Source: an uncultured Elusimicrobia bacterium (GTDB lineage Bacteria; Elusimicrobiota; Endomicrobiia; Endomicrobiales; Endomicrobiaceae). From it: a stretch of DNA of 5,052 nucleotides. The position numbers were made by a program, and so were the translations under genes. Position 1 is the stretch's first letter; each line of letters starts with the position of its first letter. The DNA is taken from NCBI GenBank assembly GCA_900321055.1, contig ONUQ01000198.1:1-5052 (forward strand), read 5' to 3'. Below are positions 1 to 5,052 of the stretch, in pieces. The notes beneath the pieces are model-generated. The model was not told where the DNA came from, did not search any database, and saw only the letters and a list, made by a program, of their open reading frames with translations.

Positions 1-27
1 AAAATTCCGAGGCAATCCATAAAAAAT
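1..27 (+). repeat. Right half of a dispersed palindromic repeat (cut by the window edge)
   Basis: The segment ends in GGCAATCCAT followed by AAAAAAT, matching the right arm of the elements at 49-88 and 138-170. Fourteen bases (14-27) are identical to 75-88. The expected left arm beginning CGTCATT would lie off the window. Confidence 0.6.
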
Positions 28-48
28 AAATCCGTTTTCCTCTTTTTT

Positions 49-88
49 CGTCATTCCCGAAAGCAGTAATCGGGAATCCATAAAAAAT
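49..88 (+). repeat. Dispersed palindromic repeat, plus orientation
   Basis: It begins CGTCATTCC and ends AATCCATAAAAAAT. An exact 8-bp inverted repeat ATTCCCGA (53-60) / TCGGGAAT (70-77) brackets a 9-base loop. The GTCATTCC...GGAATCCA layout is that of short palindromic repeats scattered between genes in many bacteria. No open frame of note. Confidence 0.75.
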
Positions 89-137
89 GCCGTTTTGTCG
101 TTGTTGTTGCCGTTTGCCTTTCGTCTTTTGCCTTTGT

Positions 138-170
138 CGTCATTCCGTGACCGAAGGTCGTGGCAATCCA
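138..170 (+). repeat. Dispersed palindromic repeat, plus orientation
   Basis: It shares CGTCATTCC (138-146) with the element at 49 and AATCCA (165-170) with both upstream copies. The arms 145-152 and 156-163 form an 8-pair hairpin around a GAA loop in plus-strand RNA, two pairs being G-U wobbles. Confidence 0.75.
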
Positions 171-200
171 GCCGTTTTCGTTGTTGTTGTTTTTTATTTT

Positions 201-260
201 CCATAGACTGCCACACCCTAACGGATTCGCAGTGACAGCACATAGGAATGTATTTCATCC
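201..260 (-). repeat. Dispersed palindromic repeat, minus orientation, copy 1
   Basis: 57 of 60 bases are identical to 341-400 (differences at 225, 248 and 252). Read on the minus strand it has the family layout: TGTCACTGCG on the left and GGCAGTCTATGG on the right. The arms ACTGC (207-211) and GCAGT (229-233) form an outer stem, and an inner ACCC/GGAT pairing (215-218 with 223-226) caps a 4-base loop. Confidence 0.85.
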
Positions 261-340
261 ATTGCCGTTGCTTTTTTTTATTTTGTTTGATTTTTTTTGT
301 TATGTTACCGTTGCCGTTGCCTTTGTTGTTGTTTATTATT

Positions 341-400
341 CCATAGACTGCCACACCCTAACGGGTTCGCAGTGACAGCACATAGGATTGTTTTTCATCC
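341..400 (-). repeat. Dispersed palindromic repeat, minus orientation, copy 2
   Basis: This is a near-identical partner of 201-260, exactly 140 bp away in the same orientation. Outer stem ACTGC (347-351) / GCAGT (369-373); inner stem ACCC (355-358) / GGGT (363-366). It is the element nearest the end of the operon, about 40 bases past the last stop codon, but no U-tract follows the hairpin on the operon strand, so it is not a classical intrinsic terminator. Confidence 0.85.
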
Positions 401-438
401 GTTTTGTCTTTGCCGTTGCCTTGCCGTTTCAGTTTTTT

Positions 439-1530
439 CTATTCTTCCTCATTATCATCTTCATATCTATCCAATTTATCATATATTTTGCAATCTTGCC
501 CTAAAAAAACCATTGTGTCTGTAAGTAATAATTTGTTAGGAACGAAAATTATTTCACCGCAATTCAAAACTTTTTTAATTTCTTTCATTTGTTCATAATT
601 ATCAACTAAATCAAAAATAATTGTAAAATCATACTTATGGTTATATCCTTTCCATTCAATAACATCAAACTTGTTTGCTCTAAGTTTGTTTGCCGCTTTT
701 AATGCAAGCCTGTTTTTATTTGTTGCATTAAAAATTTGCAGTTTCAACTTGTTATCTTGTTTGTTATTATTATTTAAAAAATTTATAACTTTATCTTTAT
801 TATCTTCATCCGTCTCTATTCTTTTTCTTTTATTTATTATGGGAATATCGGCATATCTTATTTCTTTATCCTCTTTTAAATATTTATATAAGAAGAAAAT
901 ATCCGTTAAACTGAAATTTGTTTTTAAAACTATAATACTGCTTTTTAAACCTTTTATAAAGTTTATATAGTTAAAAAAATTAATATTTGTTTTTATATAA
1001 TTTATTATCTTTATTGAAGAATATAATTCTTTTATTCTATATTTATCTTCTTTTAGGTAATTATCAAGTAAGATTAAATTATTTTTCGTATCGTTTTCTT
1101 TTGACAGCAGTTTTATTATGTTTGTTATGTTTTTTATGTCCGTTGATACATAATAATTTATCTTTATTTTATTATCTAATAATTTTTCTATTTCTGTTTT
1201 AATGAAATCAATTCTCTTATCTTCTTGTACGGATAAAATCATTTCGTTTAAAGTTCGTGATTTTATCTTTCTTTGTAATATTGTTATATTTTCATCAATA
1301 AAAAATACTTTTGTATATTTATCCGATAAATTATATTTAATAACAAAAAGTTTAAAATTTGTATTTTCTTCGTTTGAATTATTTTTTGTTATAAATAATA
1401 TATTTATATCATTATAATTCTTAATGTTTCTAACGACATTAGACTTATAAAATTGATATAAATAAATACCAATAAAAAATATAACAATAATAGCAACTAT
1501 ACTTAATAAAATAACTGTTTTTTTTAACAT
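439..1530 (-). CDS. Membrane-anchored LytR_C-domain protein with a degenerate LCP-like region
   Basis: The 363-residue protein has a short basic start, one N-terminal membrane span (about residues 5-27, VILLSIVAIIVIFFIGIYLY) and a long outside portion. Residues about 258-345 match the LytR C-terminal domain: LKLQIFNATNKNRLALKAAN, a KFDVIEW strand, an ATP-free alpha/beta core and a TDTMVFLGQD end. Residues about 42-225 resemble the LytR-CpsA-Psr (LCP) fold in strand order (INILFI, LFVIKY, VFFIDENITI, then IEKLLDNKIKINYYVSTDIK followed by a helix). However, the usual R-x-D-T and P-R-D-type catalytic or phosphate-binding residues are not seen. LCP enzymes attach glycopolymers to peptidoglycan; without those residues this protein is more likely a binding or structural relative than an active transferase, which is inference. 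The ATG lies one base after the yqeK stop with no clear Shine-Dalgarno. The C-terminus is acidic (YEDDNEEE). It is the last gene of the operon. Confidence 0.75.
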   Translation of the reverse strand: MLKKTVILLSIVAIIVIFFIGIYLYQFYKSNVVRNIKNYNDINILFITKNNSNEENTNFKLFVIKYNLSDKYTKVFFIDENITILQRKIKSRTLNEMILSVQEDKRIDFIKTEIEKLLDNKIKINYYVSTDIKNITNIIKLLSKENDTKNNLILLDNYLKEDKYRIKELYSSIKIINYIKTNINFFNYINFIKGLKSSIIVLKTNFSLTDIFFLYKYLKEDKEIRYADIPIINKRKRIETDEDNKDKVINFLNNNNKQDNKLKLQIFNATNKNRLALKAANKLRANKFDVIEWKGYNHKYDFTIIFDLVDNYEQMKEIKKVLNCGEIIFVPNKLLLTDTMVFLGQDCKIYDKLDRYEDDNEEE

Positions 1531-1531
1531 T

Positions 1532-2110
1532 TTATTTATTGTAATAATTCCAAATTTTTATTATGTCAGGATGTAAAACTCTAAAAGCAGAAATAACATA
1601 ATTTATTTTGTTTTGCAAAACAAGTTTAAATGTTTCATCTAAATTACTAAACATAACTTTTTTTGAAACAAAACTTTTCTTAAATTTTCTGTCCAAAGAT
1701 AACGAATCCGCTATAAAAATAACTTTTTCATAATCAGACATTTTTATTCTGCCGACAGTATGATTTTTTATGGAATTTATAATTTCTTTATCTTTTATTT
1801 TAAAATTTTTTTCTGCAATATCCGCTCCTATATAAGAATGTAAAACTTGTGGAAGATATTTTATAATAAAATCAAAATATTTTATTTTTATTTTATTGTC
1901 TTTTACATATTTTATATTTTCTTCTAAAGACATATTTTTTGCACAATCATGTAAAAGTGCGGAAATTGAAACTTTATAAATATCAAGTTTGTATGCTTTT
2001 GCAAGTTTTATGGCCAAATCATTAACTGCCAAAATATGGTTATATCTTTCGGTTTTTAAATGTAAAGATAAATATTCAAAAATTTGTTTTTCTATGTTTT
2101 TAATCATCAT
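1532..2110 (-). CDS. yqeK: YqeK-type HD-domain hydrolase, bis(5'-nucleosyl)-tetraphosphatase (symmetrical)
   Basis: The 192-residue cytoplasmic protein matches the YqeK branch of the HD superfamily across its length, which is normal for the family. Putative metal ligands and signature segments are all present: His25 in YNHILAVNDLA, the His54-Asp55 pair in SALLHDCAKNMS, His91 in LPQVLHSYIGADIAE, His117 in IKNHTVGRIKMS and Asp135 in IFIADSLSLDR with Arg141. Family knowledge: YqeK enzymes bind iron and split diadenosine tetraphosphate symmetrically into two ADP, limiting build-up of this stress nucleotide. It follows batE after 9 bases with its own Shine-Dalgarno, and ends one base before the ATG of the LytR_C gene. 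In many bacteria yqeK sits between nadD and rsfS, often with a LytR-type gene; here only the LytR_C partner is kept and a Bat cluster precedes it. The start could be either Met of the ATGATG pair. Confidence 0.9.
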   Translation of the reverse strand: MMIKNIEKQIFEYLSLHLKTERYNHILAVNDLAIKLAKAYKLDIYKVSISALLHDCAKNMSLEENIKYVKDNKIKIKYFDFIIKYLPQVLHSYIGADIAEKNFKIKDKEIINSIKNHTVGRIKMSDYEKVIFIADSLSLDRKFKKSFVSKKVMFSNLDETFKLVLQNKINYVISAFRVLHPDIIKIWNYYNK

Positions 2111-2114
2111 AAAA

Positions 2115-2121
2115 TCCTTTT
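2115..2121 (-). promoter_or_regulatory. Shine-Dalgarno site for yqeK
   Basis: On the minus strand AAAAGGA overlaps the end of the batE stop codon, followed by TTTT and then ATGATG. Spacing is 4 nt to the first ATG (2110) and 7 nt to the second (2107), so the second may be the true start. It is the only clear Shine-Dalgarno among the gene junctions in this window; the others rely on overlap or near-abutment. Confidence 0.7.
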
Positions 2122-2875
2122 AAATTAATTCTAATGAACTTTTGTCAATCCAACCGCTAAAACCGTCTATTGACGATTTAATATTTCTCCATCTTCCTAA
2201 TTCCGCCAAAACCGTAACTTTTCTTCCCGAAACAATTTCAAAAGACGGAACTTCTTTTCTTATCGGTCTGTTTCTCACTTGAGTTGTTGTTATAATAACA
2301 GCTTTCTTAGACAACAACTCGTCATTTATTTTCATATACATCAACGGACAGTTTGCCATAAAAAATATAAATAGTATTAATGCAATCTTAATATATGTTT
2401 TTTTGTAATATAAACAATATAATGATATAAATATACAAATCATAAAAAAAATTGTAAATACCACAATTGTCAGTTCATTTAATGAACCGATTAATTTTAT
2501 TTGAGATATGACCTTTTCTGCGATATTTTCTTTAGGTTCTTTTATTATTTTTGAAAGTTCCCGTTTTAATTTTCTGATATCTTTATCTCTTGGAGAAATT
2601 TTTAGAGCCCGTTCTATATTTAACGAAGATTTACCGTATTCTCCCAATCCGATATATGAAAGTGCCAAATTATAGTATATGTCTGAATTTTTTACACCTT
2701 TAGAAATAAGAATATTATAATTTTTAACGGAATTGTGATAATCCTTTGTTTTTTGGAAGTGTATAGCTTGTTTATACAATTCTTTGTTTGCGGTAGTGTC
2801 AATACCGTTTTCTTTTGCATATAAAAATCCGACCGTAAAAAATAAAAAAATAATAAATATCAATGCTTTTTTCAT
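2120..2875 (-). CDS. batE: BatE-like protein: TPR, two TM segments, SH3-like domain
   Basis: The 251-residue protein has a signal peptide ending near LYA (residue 20). Two TPR-like helix pairs follow at about 30-61 and 64-97; the second (NSDIYYNLALSYIGLGEYGK, then ALKISP) is a clear TPR match. Two hydrophobic spans lie near 133-157 and 162-182, joined by a short basic loop (YYKKTYIK). The C-terminal bacterial SH3-like domain spans about 190-251 and includes VRNRP, a V-V/L-E-GRW-I turn and a GWI strand. The basic loop predicts that both the TPR and SH3 parts face the periplasm. This TPR-TM-TM-SH3 layout is that of BatE, and position directly after batD supports it. Its ATG overlaps the batD stop (ATGA) and no good Shine-Dalgarno is visible, so translation is probably coupled to batD. 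The likely role is a scaffold or interaction partner in the Bat membrane complex; the ligand of the SH3-like domain is unknown. Confidence 0.85.
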   Translation of the reverse strand: MKKALIFIIFLFFTVGFLYAKENGIDTTANKELYKQAIHFQKTKDYHNSVKNYNILISKGVKNSDIYYNLALSYIGLGEYGKSSLNIERALKISPRDKDIRKLKRELSKIIKEPKENIAEKVISQIKLIGSLNELTIVVFTIFFMICIFISLYCLYYKKTYIKIALILFIFFMANCPLMYMKINDELLSKKAVIITTTQVRNRPIRKEVPSFEIVSGRKVTVLAELGRWRNIKSSIDGFSGWIDKSSLELI

Positions 2876-4545
2876 AATATTATTTTATCCGACAGTTCTT
2901 TAATAAAGTATACTTGTGCATATATTTTTTCCATTTCATTATTTGAAATCATGATGTTTGTAAATTTAAATTTATCACATATATTCAAAATATATATAAC
3001 CGAATTTATAAGTTTTGTATCAAAATTTAGCATTTTTAAATTTGTAGCAATTTCTTCTTTTGTCATGAAATTGTATTCATAATTGTTTTTTGATTTTAAC
3101 AACATTTTTAAAGCAATATCTATATAAAAGAAAAATTCAAATTTTTTAGCATTACCAAGATGTTCTTTTGCTTTTTTCATATATTTAAAAAATTCTTGTT
3201 CGGCTACCATCTTTTGAGATTTAACAACATCTTTATAAAGAAAATATAGTCTTATTCTATAAAATATTGACACTATTACCAAGAAAATAACGGATATTAC
3301 AAGTAAAATAAAATTTTTGTCGGTAATTAAAACAGTATTACTGCCGTTTGATAAATTTATATTATCTTTTATATCAAAAGTATTAATTAAATTTATAAGA
3401 TCTTCTTTACTGTTGTTGTCCGTATCGTTTTTAATATTATCTTTATCTGTGCCGATATTTTTTTTTTTTTTTTTCTCAACTTTTATTTTAATCTCTTTTG
3501 TATTTACGGATACATAATCTTTTAAATAAGGATTAAAATAAGAAAAAGAAATTTTTGGTATTATATAATTTCCTTCTTTTGTAGGAATTATCATACATTG
3601 AAATTTTTTTGAACTTATTTCGGCATTTTTATTGATATTTATTGTGGTAGCATATTTTTTCATTTCACTTGGCAGTTTTATATCCGGTTCCAAAATACTG
3701 TTGATATTTCCGTTTCCTTTTATTGTTATACTCAAAATCAAAGGTTCATTAACTTTAAGAACTTTTTTATCAACCGACGAATAAATTTCATATTTCCCTA
3801 CAGCTCCGCAAAAAGATTTCGGCTTGTTTAAATTCGGTAAAGGCAACACTTTAAGTTTAAGTGTTTTTGTTTCAAATTTAGTTGTTGTATTTGAATTTAA
3901 ATATTCAATTGATACGGTAGAAGGGGAAATAACTAAAATACCTTCTCTCATAGGATACAATGAAGCAGTAACATCAAAAGTAAAATAATTTTCACCGTGT
4001 ATAAGTTTATACCCGCTTTTTACATTTGACTTGTTTTTCCAAAAATCCTGAAATGTCGGTAAAATGTAATACGGTTCGCAAGCTAAATCTCTTTTTGTTT
4101 TAAACCTTAATGTGTAATAAACTAACTGATTAACATAAACTACCGCATTATCGGTAAAAGCTTCCGCTAAACTGCTTGAGTCCGATTGTAACGATTGTTT
4201 TTTATTCTTACTTTTGAAAACCTTAATACTTATCGGTGAAGAACTTTTATTACCGACTGTAATTGACAGTATGGAAAAAAATCCTATTCCTTTAGGAATA
4301 AATTCATATTTATAAATTTTTTTCTTTTCTTTATTGAAAGTGTCTTTTAATATAACTATAAAATCCGTTATTTTAGGTAAATTGATTTTATCCGTATTGT
4401 TATCAACTTCAACGGTCAAAAGTAAAGTTTCATTTATTTCAACTTCTCTTTTGTTTACGGAAACTTTTAAATCTGAAGAGTATATATCCGTGGCACAAAA
4501 TAAAAAAATAAAAAAGTATAATAATAAAAATATATTTTTAATCAT
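2872..4545 (-). CDS. batD: BatD family protein (oxygen-tolerance/Bat cluster membrane protein)
   Basis: The product is a 557-residue envelope protein. It has an N-terminal signal sequence (MIKNIFLLLYFFIFLFCATD), Ig-like beta domains to about residue 390, one membrane span near 409-429 (FILLVISVIFLVIVSIFY), and a helical cytoplasmic tail to 557. BatD hallmarks are visible: a YVNQLVYYTLRF strand; LYPMREG followed by a VISP strand near 195-210; FCGAVGKYEI near 244; and a V-NEPLILSITIKGNGNI stretch near 265-278. The start is taken as the ATG at 4545-4543, which shares its A with the upstream TAA (TAATG), a coupling arrangement; a TTG two codons earlier (4551) is possible but less likely. The stop overlaps batE by ATGA. 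Family knowledge: Bat proteins act with a MoxR ATPase and VWA proteins, were first linked to aerotolerance in Bacteroides, and their molecular job is unsettled. Odd point: a 17-base homopolymer (3458-3474) encodes a Lys run between the last Ig-like domain and an Asn/Asp-rich linker before the membrane span. No canonical lipobox is seen. Confidence 0.9.
   Translation of the reverse strand: MIKNIFLLLYFFIFLFCATDIYSSDLKVSVNKREVEINETLLLTVEVDNNTDKINLPKITDFIVILKDTFNKEKKKIYKYEFIPKGIGFFSILSITVGNKSSSPISIKVFKSKNKKQSLQSDSSSLAEAFTDNAVVYVNQLVYYTLRFKTKRDLACEPYYILPTFQDFWKNKSNVKSGYKLIHGENYFTFDVTASLYPMREGILVISPSTVSIEYLNSNTTTKFETKTLKLKVLPLPNLNKPKSFCGAVGKYEIYSSVDKKVLKVNEPLILSITIKGNGNINSILEPDIKLPSEMKKYATTININKNAEISSKKFQCMIIPTKEGNYIIPKISFSYFNPYLKDYVSVNTKEIKIKVEKKKKKNIGTDKDNIKNDTDNNSKEDLINLINTFDIKDNINLSNGSNTVLITDKNFILLVISVIFLVIVSIFYRIRLYFLYKDVVKSQKMVAEQEFFKYMKKAKEHLGNAKKFEFFFYIDIALKMLLKSKNNYEYNFMTKEEIATNLKMLNFDTKLINSVIYILNICDKFKFTNIMISNNEMEKIYAQVYFIKELSDKIIL
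3458..3474. repeat. 17-base homopolymer inside batD
   Basis: The plus strand carries 17 consecutive T, read as A in batD, encoding a Lys run just after the last Ig-like domain. A gain or loss of one base would shift the frame before the membrane span and cytoplasmic tail. Confidence 0.9.
4195..4231. repeat. 37-bp direct repeat, copy inside batD
   Basis: It is identical base for base to 5016-5052, the last 37 bases of the window. In batD it encodes SIKVFKSKNKKQ at the end of the first Ig-like domain. Confidence 0.9.
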
Positions 4546-5052
4546 TACCAATCTCTCTGATTTTTGTTTATTTCCTGATTATTAATTTTTCTTTCATTAT
4601 TAGGCTTATCCATATCTCCGTAAAAATTTAAAACTCTGTTTAAATCAGTATCGCCTATTTTTGTTTCTGCTCCCTTTGTTTCTGCAATATTATCATCTTC
4701 TTCAATATCATCTGTTTCCTGTTTGCTAAAATTCTTGTCCGTCTTTGAAATTTGTGTCATGGACTTTTCATATTCATTGTCAAGTTTATTTTTTATATCG
4801 TTAAGTTTATTTTTCTGTTCTTTTAATTTATCCAGTTTTTCTTTGTATTTGGTTTCTTTATCAGAATATTCGTTTACTTCTCTGTTAATATTGTTTAATT
4901 GTTTTTTTATTTGTTGAATACCTTTATCGGCAATATAGTTGCCTTCACCAAAACTCTGTTTTTGTTCCATTATATCTATTAATTTTTTTTCTATATCTTT
5001 CATTTGTGTTTCTGTTTGTTTTTTATTCTTACTTTTGAAAACCTTAATACTT
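4545..5052 (-). CDS. BatC-like coiled-coil protein, C-terminal part (5' end off the window)
   Basis: The reading frame is open from the right edge (first full codon at 5051) to a TAA at 4547-4545, giving 168 residues with no stop upstream. An ATG at 5003 would give 152 residues, but it has no Shine-Dalgarno before it (the upstream bases are A/C-rich), so it is probably an internal Met and the gene is truncated by the window. The visible protein is highly charged and helical: a Lys/Glu/Asn-rich coiled coil over about half its length (segments such as KYKEKLDKLKEQKNKLNDIK), then an acidic linker, then a tail with a short LNRVLNFYGDMD helix ending in QRDW at the stop. BatC proteins of the Bat cluster typically end in a Lys/Arg-Asp-Trp motif after a charged linker, and the gene sits directly before batD as batC does. 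The TPR repeats expected of BatC are not visible and may lie off the edge. The first 12 residues (SIKVFKSKNKKQ) duplicate a BatD segment exactly and may be an assembly artefact. The BatC assignment is inference from position and tail. Confidence 0.6.
   Translation of the reverse strand, partial: SIKVFKSKNKKQTETQMKDIEKKLIDIMEQKQSFGEGNYIADKGIQQIKKQLNNINREVNEYSDKETKYKEKLDKLKEQKNKLNDIKNKLDNEYEKSMTQISKTDKNFSKQETDDIEEDDNIAETKGAETKIGDTDLNRVLNFYGDMDKPNNERKINNQEINKNQRDW
5016..5052. repeat. 37-bp direct repeat, copy at the extreme right end
   Basis: It is identical to 4195-4231 and runs to the final base. It lies in the same reading frame as the BatC-like gene, so both genes encode SIKVFKSKNKKQ. Identity stops abruptly on the inner side (5015 versus 4194). 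Confidence 0.9.

Larger units (their letters stand above)
88..430. repeat. Low-complexity GTTGCC/GTTGTT filler between the palindromic repeats
   Basis: The spaces between the palindromes are built from short recurring units (GTTGCC, GTTGTT, GCCGTTTT, TTTGCC). The plus strand contains no A at all over 88-141 (54 bases), 171-195, 308-334 and 398-430, although the surrounding genome is rich in both A and T. The region 1-438 otherwise has no credible gene: open frames crossing it just read through the repeats and the reverse of the LytR_C gene. Confidence 0.7.

Noticed and set aside
201..400. Hairpins after the last gene as an intrinsic terminator
   Set aside because: On the operon strand no run of T follows any of the stems; the long T runs lie on the other strand or before the stem.
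49..400. Regularly spaced repeats as a CRISPR array
   Set aside because: The copies differ in sequence, orientation and spacing, the 140-bp period is too long, and there is no leader or cas gene.
398..430. Rho-utilisation-like site downstream of the operon
   Set aside because: The operon strand is U-free but has more G than C here (about 10 to 7), whereas Rho sites are C-rich and G-poor.
160..524. Plus-strand open frames across the repeat region (both read HRLPHPNGFAVTAHR from the two repeat copies)
   Set aside because: They only translate the palindromic repeats and T-rich filler, then run into the reverse of the LytR_C gene; there is no ribosome site and the shared peptide is explained by the DNA repeat.
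671..1417. Several plus-strand open frames of 70-100 codons opposite the LytR_C gene
   Set aside because: They are Phe/Leu/Ser-rich reverse-strand reflections of a Lys/Asn/Ile-rich gene; the minus-strand frame has recognisable domains.
4549..4551. TTG start for batD two codons upstream
   Set aside because: The ATG at 4545 forms a TAATG junction with the preceding stop and gives a good signal peptide; the TTG adds only two residues.

Overview
The window is a very AT-rich stretch (the genes look like roughly 25% G+C) from an unidentified, probably anaerobic, Gram-negative-type bacterium. All five genes lie on the minus strand, packed head to tail with overlaps or gaps of at most 9 bases, so they read as one operon transcribed from the right edge toward the left. 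The standard genetic code fits. The taxon cannot be fixed from sequence alone. An AT-rich genome, Bat proteins, a yqeK-LytR_C pair and dispersed GTCATT...AATCCA-type palindromes would suit an Elusimicrobiota/Endomicrobium-like organism, but this is a low-confidence guess. The window looks like a whole contig: a gene is cut at the right edge and a repeat element is cut at the left edge.

Right to left, in transcription order: (1) the 3' part of a BatC-like gene (4545-5052, open to the edge), coiled coil with the C-terminal Asp-Trp ending typical of BatC; (2) batD (2872-4545), a signal peptide/Ig-like/one-TM protein joined to gene 1 by a TAATG stop-start; (3) a batE-like gene (2120-2875), TPR, two TM segments and an SH3-like domain, joined to batD by ATGA; (4) yqeK (1532-2110), an HD-domain diadenosine tetraphosphate hydrolase with all metal ligands present and the only clear Shine-Dalgarno in the window; (5) a membrane-anchored LytR_C protein (439-1530) preceded by what looks like a degenerate LCP domain. 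Genes 1-3 are the tail of a Bat ('aerotolerance') cluster, whose MoxR ATPase and VWA proteins BatA/BatB would be expected off the right edge. Genes 4-5 form a housekeeping and envelope pair often seen near nadD and rsfS; neither of those is present here.

Positions 1-438 hold no credible gene. They contain five copies of a small palindromic repeat family, three in plus orientation (one cut by the edge) and two near-identical in minus orientation exactly 140 bp apart, set in an odd low-complexity filler of GTTGCC/GTTGTT-like units whose plus strand is free of A for up to 54 bases.

The points most worth a second look are: the mosaic repeat region; a 37-bp exact in-frame repeat between batD and the extreme right end (contig-end artefact or real duplication); a 17-base homopolymer inside batD; and the LCP-like protein lacking the usual catalytic arginines. 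I do not see a wholly new system; the genes belong to known families.
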